Assembly (NCBI RefSeq): GCF_000685965.1
Contig: NZ_JMLE01000007.1
Coordinates: 124,001-188,000 of the forward strand
Direction: 5' to 3'
Length of the DNA: 64,000 nucleotides
DNA from: Arthrobacter sp. UNC362MFTsu5.1
GTDB taxonomy: Bacteria; Actinomycetota; Actinomycetes; Actinomycetales; Micrococcaceae
The first letter of the stretch is position 1, and each line of letters begins with the position of its first letter. Position numbers and translations under genes: made by a program. Shown here one piece after another: positions 1 to 9,132 of this stretch. The notes beneath the pieces were generated by a model that was given only the letters and a program-made list of their open reading frames with translations, had not been told where the DNA came from and did not search any database.

Positions 1-342
1 CTCAGGGACATCGAGTCCTTCGAGGCGCGGTACAAGAACATCAGCGTCCAGGACAAGGGCAAGCGCTTCAACCTGGACCTCCTCGAGGCCGTTGAGCTGG
101 GCTTCCTGCTGGAACTGGCCAAGGTCATGACGGTTGCCGCCCTGCACCGTGAAGAGTCCCGTGGCGGACACTTCCGCGAGGACTTCCCGGACCGCGACGA
201 CGAAAAATTCATGAAGCACTCCATGGCGTACAAGGACGACCACGCCCCGGCTGACGGCTCTGCAGAAGCAATTGCCGGTATCCGCCTGGCCACCAAACCG
301 GTTGTCTTTACCCGCTACGAGCCGATGGTGAGGAAGTACTAA
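1..342 (+). CDS. sdhA: Succinate dehydrogenase flavoprotein subunit, C-terminal part
   Basis: Open from the first base of the window in frame 1 to the TAA at 340-342; the 5' part lies outside. It encodes about 113 residues of the helical C-terminal domain of the SdhA/FrdA family: the VMTVAALHREESRGGHFRED segment, in which the Arg-rich ESRGGHFRED motif near the active site is diagnostic, and a tail ending in EPMVRKY. SdhA carries covalent FAD and oxidises succinate to fumarate at the membrane complex II. The stop is one base before the sdhB ATG, so the two are surely one operon. The flavin-binding half cannot be checked here. Confidence 0.95.
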   Translation, partial: LRDIESFEARYKNISVQDKGKRFNLDLLEAVELGFLLELAKVMTVAALHREESRGGHFREDFPDRDDEKFMKHSMAYKDDHAPADGSAEAIAGIRLATKPVVFTRYEPMVRKY

Positions 343-343
343 G

Positions 344-1126
344 ATGTCCGCCGAACTTGCTGAGCCAGCCTCAAAGATCGAACTGCCCGCACACATCGGA
401 GGCGGCGGAGAGATTCCGACGTTCGACGTCACCCTCCGCGTGCGCCGCTACAACCCCGAAGTTTCCGAGGACGCCACCTGGGACGACTTCAAGGTGACCA
501 TGTACGGCACCGACCGCGTGCTGGATGCCCTGCACAAGGTCAAGTGGGAAATTGACGGCAGCGTCTCCTTCCGCCGGTCCTGCGCCCACGGCGTCTGCGG
601 TTCCGATGCCATGCGCATCAACGGCCGCAACCGCCTCGCGTGCAAGACCCTGCTGAAGGACCTGGACACGACCAAGCCCATCACCGTCGAGCCCATCAAG
701 GGCCTGCCGGTGGAGAAGGACCTGATCGTGGACATGGAGCCGTTCTTCCAGTCCTTCCGTGAAGTCATGCCGTTCCTGATCAACAAGGGCCACGAGCCCA
801 CCAAGGAACGCCTGCAGTCCGCCGAGGACCGTGAGCGCTTCGACGACACCACCAAGTGCATCCTCTGCGCCGCGTGCACGTCCTCCTGCCCGGTGTTCTG
901 GACCGACGGCCAGTACTTCGGCCCGGCAGCGATCGTCAACGCCCACCGCTTCATCTTCGATTCCCGCGATGACGCCGGCGACATGCGCCTGGAGATCCTC
1001 AACGACAAGGAAGGCGTGTGGCGCTGCCGCACCACCTTCAACTGCACCGAGGCATGCCCCCGCGGCATCCAGGTCACGCAGGCCATTGCCGAGGTCAAGC
1101 AGGCAATCCTGTCCCGCAAGATCTAG
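344..1126 (+). CDS. sdhB: Succinate dehydrogenase iron-sulfur subunit
   Basis: 260 residues, the normal SdhB length. It passes electrons from the SdhA flavin to quinone. The N-terminal plant-type ferredoxin domain holds Cys80, Cys85 and Cys100 with Asp88 in place of the fourth Cys (motif SCAHGVCGSDAM), a common variant. The C-terminal domain has the two bacterial-ferredoxin Cys clusters CILCAACTSSCP and CRTTFNCTEACPRG, which bind the 4Fe-4S and 3Fe-4S centres. The ATG follows the sdhA stop by one base, which implies translational coupling. A hairpin at 1152-1191 closes the operon. Confidence 0.96.
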   Translation: MSAELAEPASKIELPAHIGGGGEIPTFDVTLRVRRYNPEVSEDATWDDFKVTMYGTDRVLDALHKVKWEIDGSVSFRRSCAHGVCGSDAMRINGRNRLACKTLLKDLDTTKPITVEPIKGLPVEKDLIVDMEPFFQSFREVMPFLINKGHEPTKERLQSAEDRERFDDTTKCILCAACTSSCPVFWTDGQYFGPAAIVNAHRFIFDSRDDAGDMRLEILNDKEGVWRCRTTFNCTEACPRGIQVTQAIAEVKQAILSRKI

Positions 1127-1151
1127 CACCACCGGAACCAAAAGAAGTACG

Positions 1152-1191
1152 ACGACGGCGCCTCTCACCTTTAAGGTGGGGGCGCCGTCGT
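1152..1191 (+). terminator. Hairpin ending the sdh operon
   Basis: Arms ACGACGGCGCC (1152-1162) and GGCGCCGTCGT (1181-1191) pair perfectly, and the loop contains a second small inverted repeat CACCT/AGGTG (1166-1178). It lies 25 bp after the sdhB stop and 42 bp before the next start. There is no real T-tract, so this is a GC-rich actinobacterial-type terminator by inference. Confidence 0.7.
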
Positions 1192-1233
1192 GGTTTCACG
1201 GCCACTTACCGGCACCAAACGAAAAGGTCCCCC

Positions 1234-2004
1234 ATGTCCCGCTCCGAAAAAGTCAGCTTCGAAGGATCCACCGGCGAATTGCTCTCCGGCATCATCGATG
1301 TCCCGGAAGGACCGGTGAAGGGCTGGGGTGTGTTCTCGCACGGGTTTACGCTGGGCAAGGACAGCCCGTCGGCGTCCCGGATGTGCAAGGCGCTGGCTGA
1401 CAACGGTGTGGGGATGCTTCGCTTCGACAACCTGGGCCTGGGCGATTCCGCCGGGTACTGGTCCGAGGGCTCGTTCAGCCACAAGGTGGCCGACACGGTC
1501 AAGGCTGCTGAGTTCATGCGGGCCGAAGGCAAGCCGGTCTCCCTGCTGGTGGGCCATTCCTTCGGCGGCGCCGCCGTCCTGGCGGCAGCCAAGGAGATCC
1601 CCGAGCTCGACGCTGTGGCCACCGTGGGGGCGCCGTTCTCTCCCAAGCACGTGGCCCACGTCTTTGACGCGGCCCTGGACCGGATCCTGAGTGAAGGCAG
1701 CGCGGAAGTGGACCTCGGCGGCAAACGCGTGGAGATCCGCCGGCACTTCGTCGAGGACCTGGAGAACGCGGACCTGACCGACTGCATCAAGCGGCTGCAC
1801 AAACCCCTGATGGTGCTGCACTCCCCCACGGACAACACCGTGGGGATCGAGAACGCCAGCACCATCTTCCAGACGGCCCGGCACCCGCGCAGCTTCGTCT
1901 CGCTGGAAGGCAGCGATCACCTGCTGACCGGCAAGGGCCAGGCCGCCCGTGCCGCGAAGATTATTTCCGCGTGGGCCGATCAGTACCTCGACGCCGGACG
2001 CTAG
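1234..2004 (+). CDS. Alpha/beta hydrolase family protein
   Basis: The predicted start is the ATG at 1234 (MSRSEKVSF), after the sdh terminator; the open frame continues upstream but only through sdhB antisense-like sequence. The 256-residue product has the hydrolase signature: nucleophile elbow GHSFGG near residue 109, an acidic residue in SPTDNTV and a catalytic His in GSDHLL near the end. It resembles the hydrolase half of the hydrolase-OsmC fusion proteins, but no OsmC domain follows. The substrate is unknown. Its last 44 bases overlap the convergent 3' end of the YihY-like gene. Confidence 0.85.
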   Translation: MSRSEKVSFEGSTGELLSGIIDVPEGPVKGWGVFSHGFTLGKDSPSASRMCKALADNGVGMLRFDNLGLGDSAGYWSEGSFSHKVADTVKAAEFMRAEGKPVSLLVGHSFGGAAVLAAAKEIPELDAVATVGAPFSPKHVAHVFDAALDRILSEGSAEVDLGGKRVEIRRHFVEDLENADLTDCIKRLHKPLMVLHSPTDNTVGIENASTIFQTARHPRSFVSLEGSDHLLTGKGQAARAAKIISAWADQYLDAGR

Positions 2005-3184
2005 CAGTCTTCCGGTCCCGCTCCACCGGCGTCTTACCCGGCTGGACCTGGCGCGAACCCCAGCCGGCAGTTGCCTTCGCTGCGGGGGCGTTCTTCAGGT
2101 CTTCGTCGCGGATGGCGGACCATGCCGCGGAGACCAGGTAGACCTGGCTGACCAGGTTGAACCAGATGAGCAGCCCGATGATGATCGCAAACGGCGCCAG
2201 AATCGGGTTGCGGCCGGCGTTTGCAAGCAACTCCGTGCTGAAGATCTGCAGCACGGTGGTACCCACAGCCGACAGGACGGTTCCTTCCAACAGCGCCTGC
2301 CGGCTAAGTTTCAGCCCCGCCGCGAGCCGGAACATGATCAGTGCGGTGACCCAGCCCAACGCGAGCGGTACGCCCACCTTGATGGCCGTGGTCAGCGGCC
2401 AGGCCATCACCGGATCCAACTGCAGCTGCTCGGTGACCCATCCCGCTGCGGTACCGAAAATCAGGGAGGCGCCGGCGCTGAGCACCAGCGCAACGCCAAG
2501 CAGCAGCAACGTGCCGGTGTCCCGCAGCTTCTGGACTACCGGATTCATCTTCAGCGGACCGAGCTGCATCACGCCCCGCAGGCCCTCCCGGACCCCGGCT
2601 ATCCAGCCAAGGGAGGTCACGATGGTGACGACGGCAGCGATGACCGCGGTCCAGCCAAGGCCGGCAGGATTCAGCAGGTCCTGCGGGTCCACCAGCCCGT
2701 CGCCGCCGTCAACCTTCACCAGGCCCGGTGCGCTTGCCGCCACGCTGCTGACGATCCGGTCAAGCAGCGCCGGTTGGCCGCTCAACAGCAGCCCCGCCAC
2801 GGAAAAGCCGGTGGCCAGCAGGCCGGTGATGGAGAAGAACATGTTGAAACCGATGCCGGCCGCCATGAGGGGCCCGTGCTGCAGGTTGTAGTGCTGGAAC
2901 GCGCGCATGGGACGGAAGGCATTCAGCCGTGCCAGCAGCCATTGGAACATTGCCATCAGGCCGGCCACAGGGCCGGCGCCTGACCGGCGCGCCTTGCTCC
3001 ACTCGACCTTCTTCCGGCTCACTTCCAGCTTCAGCCGGGCGCGCTCCGTGGGCAGCGGAGGATTATTCCCGGCCTGCGCCGCCTGTGCTGCCTGCGCCGT
3101 CGGGGCCGGTCGCGCCTCGGGGGTGGTCAGTTTCGATACCAAAGTCGAGTTCTTCCCGTAGCTGCCAAATGCCATTGATGTCAT
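1961..3184 (-). CDS. YihY/virulence factor BrkB family membrane protein
   Basis: About 407 residues from the first ATG. Roughly six hydrophobic segments occur between residues 105 and 350, for example around GIGFNMFFSITGLLATGFSV and FAIIIGLLIWFNLVSQVYLV, matching the YihY/BrkB (formerly RNase BN) family. The function of this family is not settled; the RNase assignment was withdrawn. The start is uncertain: the ATG at 3184 gives a 122-bp overlap with the upstream RNA ligase-like gene, and a TTG at 3142 with a GGGAAG upstream is an alternative. The 3' end overlaps the convergent hydrolase gene by 44 bp. The N-terminal 60 residues are Ala/Pro-rich and likely cytoplasmic. Confidence 0.82.
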   Translation of the reverse strand: MTSMAFGSYGKNSTLVSKLTTPEARPAPTAQAAQAAQAGNNPPLPTERARLKLEVSRKKVEWSKARRSGAGPVAGLMAMFQWLLARLNAFRPMRAFQHYNLQHGPLMAAGIGFNMFFSITGLLATGFSVAGLLLSGQPALLDRIVSSVAASAPGLVKVDGGDGLVDPQDLLNPAGLGWTAVIAAVVTIVTSLGWIAGVREGLRGVMQLGPLKMNPVVQKLRDTGTLLLLGVALVLSAGASLIFGTAAGWVTEQLQLDPVMAWPLTTAIKVGVPLALGWVTALIMFRLAAGLKLSRQALLEGTVLSAVGTTVLQIFSTELLANAGRNPILAPFAIIIGLLIWFNLVSQVYLVSAAWSAIRDEDLKNAPAAKATAGWGSRQVQPGKTPVERDRKTASVRRRGTDRPTRK

Positions 3185-3773
3185 GCTCGTACAGCCCCAT
3201 GCTAACCACAGGGAAGGTGGCCCGGTAATCCTTCAGCACCGTTTCGGCCTCATCCAGGCTCTCCGGCGCAACATCGTGGGCAATGGTCACATGCGGGTGG
3301 TAGGCAAAAGGCAGTTCCCGTTCCAGCGGCCCGGTCTGCAGCTGTTCGTGCAGCTTCACGCAGTCACCAAAACCGTCTTCAACCTTCAGGAAGACCACCG
3401 GGGACACCGGCCGGAAGGAGCCGGTCCCCGCAATGGTGACGGTAAACGGCTCCTGCCTGCGCGCGATTTCGCGGACGTGGCATCGGGTGGCTTCCCAGTC
3501 CCTGGTGGGGGTGGTGGTGACCAGCGTGATGTGCGCGGGAATGACGCCGGCCATGGGGTCCCCGAAGGAGGCCCGCCAGCGCCGCAGTTCCTCGGCAATG
3601 TCCGGCGGGAACCCCAGGATGACGCCGACGCTCATCCCGTCGGTCCTGGCCTCGCGGCTACCCGGTTCAGTGCCCCGGACCTTGGCAGCGTTATCATCGG
3701 CGTCAACGAATCTTCCCTCGCCGCGGTAGGCAGGGGAGTTTTCGTTTGCAGTGACTTTGCTGGCGGACGACAT
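3063..3773 (-). CDS. 2'-5' RNA ligase family protein
   Basis: Member of the 2H phosphoesterase fold: the two expected motifs are present as HITL and HVTI, about 105 residues apart, in a domain beginning MSVGVILGFPPD. The family covers RNA ligases and cyclic phosphodiesterases acting on RNA ends or nucleotides, so the substrate is open. The ATG at 3773 is given as start because it lies 5 bp from the trpS stop; an internal ATG at 3635 begins the conserved domain and could be the true start. The preceding 46 residues look disordered. It is transcribed with trpS upstream and the YihY gene downstream. Confidence 0.75.
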   Translation of the reverse strand: MSSASKVTANENSPAYRGEGRFVDADDNAAKVRGTEPGSREARTDGMSVGVILGFPPDIAEELRRWRASFGDPMAGVIPAHITLVTTTPTRDWEATRCHVREIARRQEPFTVTIAGTGSFRPVSPVVFLKVEDGFGDCVKLHEQLQTGPLERELPFAYHPHVTIAHDVAPESLDEAETVLKDYRATFPVVSMGLYEHDINGIWQLREELDFGIETDHPRGATGPDGAGSTGGAGRE

Positions 3774-3777
3774 GGGG

Positions 3778-4821
3778 CTAGCGGACTCCTGCAAGGCTCA
3801 GGGACGGCAGGAAGCCCATGCGCTCGTAGACCTGGCCGAGGGTCACGGAGGCGATTTCGCGGGCACGTTCGGCACCCTGGGCCAGGAGCCTGTCCAGCTC
3901 GGCCGGGTCCGCCATAAGTTCATTGGTGCGGTCCCGGAGGGGCGTGATGAAGTCCACCATGACGTCGGCCAGGTCCTTCTTGAGGTGGCCGTACATCTTG
4001 CCCTGGTATTCCGCCTCAAGCTCGGCCACGGACTTCCCCGTCAGCGTCGAATAGATGGTGAGCAGGTTGGAGACGCCGGGCTTGGCTTCGGCGTCGAAGC
4101 GGATGTCCGTTCCGGTGTCCGTCACGGCGGACTTGATGCGTTTCGCGGCGACCTTGGGATCCTCCAGGAGCTGGATGGATCCGTGCGGCGAGCCGCCTGT
4201 TTTCGACATCTTGGCAGTCGGGCTCTGGAGGTCGTAGATCTTGGCAGTGGCCTTGAGAATGGTGGCCTCAGGCACCGTGAAGGTCTGGCCAAAGCGGGTG
4301 TTGAAGCGCTGGGCCAGGTTTCGGGTCAGCTCCAGGTGCTGACGCTGGTCCTCGCCGACCGGGACGAGGTCGGTCTGGTACAGCAGGATGTCCGCGGCCA
4401 TCAGGGTCGGGTAGGCGAACAGGCCCAGTGTTGCGGACTCCGTTCCCGACTTCTGGGTCTTGTCCTTGAACTGCGTCATCCGGGAGGCCTCGCCAAAGCC
4501 GGTGATGCAGTTCAGTGCCCAGGCGAGCTGGGCGTGCTCGGGGACATGCGACTGGACGAAGAAGATGCTTTTGTCCGGGTCGATCCCGGCCGCAATGTAC
4601 TGGGCCGCCACTACGCGGGTGCGTTTGGCCAGCTCTGCCGGTTCGAAATCCACGGTGATGGCGTGGAGGTCGGGAATGAAGAAGACAGCGTCGTATTCTG
4701 CCTGCATGTCAACCCAGTTGCGGACGGCGCCAATGTAGTTGCCCAGATGCAGGGAGTCCGCCGTGGGCTTGGCACCTGAAAGGATGCGCTTCTTGGTCAC
4801 CGGGGTAGTCGAGCTAGTCAT
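3778..4821 (-). CDS. trpS: Tryptophanyl-tRNA synthetase
   Basis: 347 residues from the ATG at 4821 ([11 protein letters not shown]), which has a GAAGG-type ribosome site; the frame extends 25 residues further upstream without support. This is a class I synthetase that charges tRNA-Trp. The HIGH-like motif reads LHLGN near residue 26 and the KMSKS loop reads AKMSKTGGS near 209. [12 protein letters not shown] is typical of bacterial TrpS. Length and motifs show an intact cytoplasmic housekeeping enzyme. Confidence 0.96.
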   Translation of the reverse strand: MTSSTTPVTKKRILSGAKPTADSLHLGNYIGAVRNWVDMQAEYDAVFFIPDLHAITVDFEPAELAKRTRVVAAQYIAAGIDPDKSIFFVQSHVPEHAQLAWALNCITGFGEASRMTQFKDKTQKSGTESATLGLFAYPTLMAADILLYQTDLVPVGEDQRQHLELTRNLAQRFNTRFGQTFTVPEATILKATAKIYDLQSPTAKMSKTGGSPHGSIQLLEDPKVAAKRIKSAVTDTGTDIRFDAEAKPGVSNLLTIYSTLTGKSVAELEAEYQGKMYGHLKKDLADVMVDFITPLRDRTNELMADPAELDRLLAQGAERAREIASVTLGQVYERMGFLPSLSLAGVR

Positions 4822-4841
4822 TGTGAGAAAAACCTTCGGGC

Positions 4842-5684
4842 TTAGAGCTGGTAGTCCACTACCAGCGGGGCGTGGTCGGAGAAGCGGGTGTCCCATGACG
4901 GCGCCCGGTCCACCACCGCCGAAAATGCAGCAGCAGCGAGGGCGGGGGTGGCCATGTGGTAGTCGATGCGCCAGCCTGTGTCGGTGTCAAAGGCCTTGCC
5001 GCGCTGGGACCACCAGGTGTAGGGGCCTTCTACGTTTCCCGCCAGGCCCCTGTGGACATCCCTCCATCCGATCTCATCGCCAAAGAAGCGGTCAAAGTAG
5101 GCGCGTTCCTCCGGGAGGAAGCCGGCGCGCTTCACATTGCCCTTCCAGTTCTTGATATCCAGCTCCGTGTGGCCGACGTTCAGGTCACCCACCACGAGGG
5201 CGTGGTCGCTGTGCTTTGCCAACTCCGGAAGGCGGCTGGTCATGACGTCCAGGAACCGGAATTTGTCGTCCTGCTTCGGGGTCCCGGCCTCACCGGAGTG
5301 AACATAGGCGCTCACGACCGTCAACTGGGCGGCAGCTCCGGCGGCATCCCTGACGCGGAAATCCGCTTCGACCCAGCGTCCGGCGGTGGCAAAGTAATCG
5401 TCGCCGATGTGGGAACGGGTAGCCAGCGGTTCCTCACGGGACGCAATGGCCACGCCCGCGCGGCCCTTGGCCTCGGCTTCCTCGTGCAGGATGAACCAGC
5501 CGTCGCCCAGGAGTTCGCGGACGATCTTGTCCGGTGCCCTGACCTCCTGCAAGCAGAGGATGTCCACCTCGCGCGGCTCAAGCCACTCCGCCATGCCGTT
5601 CCGGTAGGCGGCGCGGAGGCCGTTGACGTTGACTGATGCGATACGAAGGTGGTCCTTCTTCAATGCCGAGATCACCCGCTCCAC
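4842..5684 (-). CDS. xthA: Exodeoxyribonuclease III / AP endonuclease
   Basis: About 280 residues of the ExoIII family (endonuclease/exonuclease/phosphatase fold), a base-excision repair enzyme acting at abasic sites and 3' ends. Motifs seen: [18 protein letters not shown] with the metal-binding Glu, [16 protein letters not shown], and the C-terminal WRIDYHMAT and [11 protein letters not shown] that supply catalytic Asp and His. The start is not certain: GTG at 5684 lies directly after the upstream gene's stop and GTG at 5675 is the next option; the ATG at 5726 would lie inside the upstream gene. Likely co-transcribed with that membrane protein gene. Confidence 0.92.
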   Translation of the reverse strand: MERVISALKKDHLRIASVNVNGLRAAYRNGMAEWLEPREVDILCLQEVRAPDKIVRELLGDGWFILHEEAEAKGRAGVAIASREEPLATRSHIGDDYFATAGRWVEADFRVRDAAGAAAQLTVVSAYVHSGEAGTPKQDDKFRFLDVMTSRLPELAKHSDHALVVGDLNVGHTELDIKNWKGNVKRAGFLPEERAYFDRFFGDEIGWRDVHRGLAGNVEGPYTWWSQRGKAFDTDTGWRIDYHMATPALAAAAFSAVVDRAPSWDTRFSDHAPLVVDYQL

Positions 5685-5685
5685 T

Positions 5686-6249
5686 CTAGTCGATGATGGT
5701 TCCGCTGACGGGTTCGTCAGCGCCACCGGAGGACTTGATCATGTCCCTGGCGTTGGTGGCCGTGATTTCGATGGTCTCCAGTGCGCGGCGGATGGTGTCA
5801 TGGTCCGAGGCTTCGCCCTTGGCCCGTTCCTGCTCGACGACGCGCACCTGGACCTGGACGATCTTGAAGGAATGGTCCAGCTTCATGTCCCGGACTTCGT
5901 CGGCTTCGCTGCGCGACCGCACCAGACGGGTGCCGCCGTGATCGGCGCTGCCGGACGACGGCGCCCGGCCGGTGGCTGCGTTGAAGGCGTTCTGCGCTTC
6001 GTTGAGTTTGGCGGTCGCCTTCTTGGCGGCCTTCTGGATGCTGAAAACGACGAACGCTGCCAGCGCGAGCCAGAAGCCGGCGATGATCGCCACCACCCAG
6101 CCCACGACGTCATTCTGGTTGGCGGCGAAGATGACGGCGACAACGAAGGCGACGACAAACACCATCATTCCCGGACCGCTGATCCGCAGCATGGAGAACC
6201 CGCCCTTGGCCAGGTTGGACGCAGAGTGAGGGTTACCCAAAGTTCGCAT
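5686..6249 (-). CDS. Conserved membrane protein of unknown function
   Basis: 187 residues. Two hydrophobic segments at about 28-43 and 49-70 are followed by a basic stretch (IQKAAKKATAK) and a charged cytoplasmic-looking tail, so it is probably a two-pass membrane hairpin protein with a soluble C-terminal domain. The tail has a predicted helical part (LDHSFKIVQVQVRVVEQERA). I do not recognise a named family. The gene lies between the ABC exporter genes and xthA on the same strand, with only one base between its stop and the xthA GTG, so the two are probably translationally linked. Confidence 0.8.
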   Translation of the reverse strand: MRTLGNPHSASNLAKGGFSMLRISGPGMMVFVVAFVVAVIFAANQNDVVGWVVAIIAGFWLALAAFVVFSIQKAAKKATAKLNEAQNAFNAATGRAPSSGSADHGGTRLVRSRSEADEVRDMKLDHSFKIVQVQVRVVEQERAKGEASDHDTIRRALETIEITATNARDMIKSSGGADEPVSGTIID

Positions 6250-6307
6250 GGGTCCATTGTCTCAAACGCCGGAGCCGGAAAATGGACGCTTCCACCCCGG
6301 GCGAACG

Positions 6308-7156
6308 TTATTTCAGGAACAGCTTGCGCAGGCGGCCGGCCGTGAGCATGACCCCCAGCACGATCATCACCAGGTAGTACCCGACGTGGATCGCCGTGGC
6401 AGGGGTGAAGATGCCCACGCTGATCTGCCGGAGCAGCTCCACACCGTGCCACAGCGGCATCGCCTGGATCAGCCACTGGATGGACTGCGGGTAGACGCTG
6501 AGCGGGTAGAACGTGGCACTGAAGAGGAACATCGGCAGCATCACGAAGTTGATCCAGTCCATCTGCTGGAAGGTCTTCATGAAGCTCGTGATCCCCATGC
6601 CGAAGCTCGCGAAACCGAAGGCGATCAGCACCGAGGCCGGAATCATGAGGATGGCCCATGGCGTGGTGATCAGTCCCATGACGCCCATGACTGCGGTGAA
6701 TCCGGTGGCGTACAGCAGGCCCCGCAGCAACGCCAGGAAGATCTCCCCCATGGCCACGTCCAGGGGGCCCAGTGACGTATAGAGCATTCCCTGGTACAGC
6801 TTGGCGAAGTTCATCTTGAAGAAGACGTTCCAGGTGGAGTCGTACACGGCGCCGTTCATCGCGGACACGGCCAGGAGCGCCGGAGCAATGTAGGCGGCGT
6901 AGCTGATTTCCTGGCCGCCGGGTCCTTGGACGGCGCCCACGATGGCGCCCAGTCCCACGCCCATCGAGATCAGGTACAGCACCGGCTCGAAGAAGCCCGA
7001 GAGCATCACCATCCAGTTGCTGCTCTTCGTTGCCATCAGCCCGCGGGCAATGACCGCCCTGACGTTCCGGGAGTACATCGGCCCGAAACGGCGGTTCCGC
7101 GCCGCCTCGGTCACGCTGTGGCCGCCCGGGTTGTGACTTTCAGACAAGACGCTCAT
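6308..7156 (-). CDS. ABC-2 type transporter permease (second subunit)
   Basis: 282 residues from the ATG at 7156, which overlaps the stop of the upstream permease in an ATGA. Six hydrophobic segments in the ABC-2/DrrB arrangement are visible, e.g. around PVLYLISMGVGLGAIVG and LPMFLFSATFYPLSVYP; the latter resembles the conserved motif before the last two helices. With the second permease and the DrrA-like ATPase it forms a complete exporter with two different membrane subunits. The substrate (drug, lipid or polysaccharide precursor) cannot be told from sequence. Confidence 0.9.
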   Translation of the reverse strand: MSVLSESHNPGGHSVTEAARNRRFGPMYSRNVRAVIARGLMATKSSNWMVMLSGFFEPVLYLISMGVGLGAIVGAVQGPGGQEISYAAYIAPALLAVSAMNGAVYDSTWNVFFKMNFAKLYQGMLYTSLGPLDVAMGEIFLALLRGLLYATGFTAVMGVMGLITTPWAILMIPASVLIAFGFASFGMGITSFMKTFQQMDWINFVMLPMFLFSATFYPLSVYPQSIQWLIQAMPLWHGVELLRQISVGIFTPATAIHVGYYLVMIVLGVMLTAGRLRKLFLK

Positions 7157-8028
7157 TGTCCCAGCCTCCTGACGAACTGGCGTTTTGTCAGCATCCATCC
7201 CGCGACGGCGAGGCCGACCAGGAACACGATGTGCAGGATGGTCAGCAGCGGCGACTCGTCATAGCCGTAGCTGAAGACACGGCCCAGCTCGGTGCCGTGC
7301 CAGATCGGAGAGATCCAGCCGATCCAGCGCACCACGAGCGGCAAGGAATCAAGCGGGAAGAACGTTCCGGAGAACAGGAACAAGGGGGTCACAATGAACC
7401 TCATCACCATGGCGAACTGGCCCTTGTCCTCCTTGATGGAGGCGGCGTATGCCATCAGCGGCAGGCCGAAGGAGAGCCCGGCGAGGGTGGCCACGAGTAC
7501 GGACACCCAGCCCCAGCCGCTGGGTGACGCACCGAAAAGCGCCACCACCGCGAAGTAAATGGCGGACTGCAGCAGGAACCTGAGGGTCACGGCCATGATG
7601 TGGCCCGCGGCGATTTGCTCAGGCGTGAGCGGGGACGCGTGCGGCCCGTAGTACACCCGCCGCCACTTGAAACCGTCCATCACCGGGAACGTGAATTCGT
7701 TGGCGGCGGTCATGACCGCGGCAGAGATCAGCAGCGCCGGGGCGATGAAGGCGAGGTAGCTGACCCCGCCGAAGGCAGTGCCGCTGTTGGTGTCCACCAG
7801 GGTGGCCAGTCCCACCCCCATGGCGAACAGGTAGGCCACGGGCTGGCCCACGCCGTACATCACGATGGTCCAGCCGTAGCTCTTCATGACGCGGAGGACC
7901 TGCTCCGCATAGTAGAAGGCTCCCCAGCGGCGGGCGCGGGCCGCTGACACGGCAGGCGAATGGGCGCGCAGCATGGCAGGTCCGCGGCTGCCGGCGTCCG
8001 CCACCGACGGCGAAGGCTGCTCAGTCAA
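7153..8028 (-). CDS. ABC-2 type transporter permease (first subunit)
   Basis: About 291 residues. The TTG at 8028 is chosen because an AGGAG lies 5 bases upstream and the start overlaps the ATPase stop; an ATG at 7974 is an alternative, and the frame extending to 8151 lies inside the ATPase gene. Six hydrophobic segments and the ABC-2 motif FLFSGTFFPLDSLP are present. It is a paralogue of the next permease (shared QPVAYLFAMGVGLATL / EPVLYLISMGVGLGAI pattern), so the channel is likely a heterodimer driven by the upstream ATPase. Confidence 0.9.
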   Translation of the reverse strand: MTEQPSPSVADAGSRGPAMLRAHSPAVSAARARRWGAFYYAEQVLRVMKSYGWTIVMYGVGQPVAYLFAMGVGLATLVDTNSGTAFGGVSYLAFIAPALLISAAVMTAANEFTFPVMDGFKWRRVYYGPHASPLTPEQIAAGHIMAVTLRFLLQSAIYFAVVALFGASPSGWGWVSVLVATLAGLSFGLPLMAYAASIKEDKGQFAMVMRFIVTPLFLFSGTFFPLDSLPLVVRWIGWISPIWHGTELGRVFSYGYDESPLLTILHIVFLVGLAVAGWMLTKRQFVRRLGQ

Positions 8029-9013
8029 CGAGGCTCCTGCCGGTGAGGCGGAGGAAGACATCCTCCAGGGACGACCGCCGCACCAGCGACGTGACCGGAC
8101 GGAGGCCGCGGGCGGACACCTGCTCGAGGGCCGCCTCGCCGTCGTGCGCATAAATCAGCACCCGGTCCGGAAGCGTCTCCAGCCGTTCGCCAATGCCTTC
8201 GAGCTCAGCGCCGATGGTGGCGTTGCGTTCCGATCCAAACCGGAGCTCCAGGACTTCCCGGGTGGAGTACTCGCGGATGAGGCTGGCCGGCGAGCCCTCG
8301 GCCATGATGCGCCCCTTGTCCACCACGATGAGGCGGTCGCACAGCTGTTCCGCCTCGTCCATGTAGTGCGTGGTGAGGATGAGTGTGACGCCCTGCTCCT
8401 TGAGCCGGAACAGCCTGTCCCAGAGGATGTGCCGGGCCTGGGGATCGAGGCCCGTGGTGGGCTCGTCCAGCAGGAGGATCCGGGGTTCGTTGATCAGCGA
8501 CCGCGCGATAGTCAGCCGCCGCTTCATGCCGCCGGAGAGAGCATCCACCTTGGACTTCGCCTTGTCCGTCAGCTGGGCGAACTCCAGCAGCTCATCGGCC
8601 TTGGGCCGGAGGTAGCTCATGGGCAGGCCAAAGTAGCGGCCGTAGACCAGGAGGTTGTCGCGGACCCTGAGTTCCTCGTCGAGGTTGTCCTGCTGCGGCA
8701 CAACACCGAGGTGGGCGCGGACTTCGGGACCATGGCTTTCCGGATCCAGCCCCATGATGGACAGGCTTCCGGACGTGCGCTGGGAGACGCCGCCGATCAT
8801 CTTCATGGTGGTGGACTTGCCTGCACCGTTGGGGCCAAGCAGGCCGAAGGCCTCACCGGCCGGAACGCTGAAGGATATGCCGTCGACGGCGGTGACGTCG
8901 CCGTACGTCTTGGTGAGGTTTTCGGCGGTGATGACGTACTGCATCTGGTCGCCCTGGGTCTGGCTGCTGGATTGGTTGCGTGAGAGTTCTTCGTTGGACA
9001 CAAGTTCAGGCAC
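8021..9013 (-). CDS. ABC transporter ATP-binding protein, DrrA type
   Basis: 330 residues, the usual DrrA length with a C-terminal domain beyond the ATPase core. Walker A GPNGAGKST, signature LSGGMKRR, Walker B ILLLDEPTTGLDP and the H-loop LTTHYMDEAEQL are all intact. It energises the two permeases encoded downstream; all three genes overlap and form one operon. GTG at 9013 is taken as start because a TAACGT -10 box sits 7 nt upstream, which suggests a leaderless message; an internal ATG at 8944 has a weak ribosome site. Most likely a drug or lipid efflux pump. Confidence 0.9.
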   Translation of the reverse strand: MPELVSNEELSRNQSSSQTQGDQMQYVITAENLTKTYGDVTAVDGISFSVPAGEAFGLLGPNGAGKSTTMKMIGGVSQRTSGSLSIMGLDPESHGPEVRAHLGVVPQQDNLDEELRVRDNLLVYGRYFGLPMSYLRPKADELLEFAQLTDKAKSKVDALSGGMKRRLTIARSLINEPRILLLDEPTTGLDPQARHILWDRLFRLKEQGVTLILTTHYMDEAEQLCDRLIVVDKGRIMAEGSPASLIREYSTREVLELRFGSERNATIGAELEGIGERLETLPDRVLIYAHDGEAALEQVSARGLRPVTSLVRRSSLEDVFLRLTGRSLVD

Positions 9014-9020
9014 TCACCCA

Positions 9021-9026
9021 ACGTTA
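9021..9026 (-). promoter_or_regulatory. -10 box (TAACGT) of a probable leaderless promoter
   Basis: Reading leftward, TAACGT fits the TANNNT consensus and is separated by 7 nt from the GTG at 9013. No Shine-Dalgarno sequence is positioned for that GTG. The same spacing recurs at several other genes in the window. Confidence 0.45.
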
Positions 9027-9132
9027 GTACGCACGTTCGAACAAAGAAAGAGTTCGATCTCAAAAAATCCATTCGATTTTGTCACCCCGGCCGCGGACCC
9101 GGCGACCCGGCATCAGGGCCGCCGGAACCCGC

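Noticed and set aside
1018..1233. N-terminal extension of the hydrolase frame
   Set aside because: It runs through sdhB and the terminator hairpin; the ATG at 1234 begins the conserved domain.
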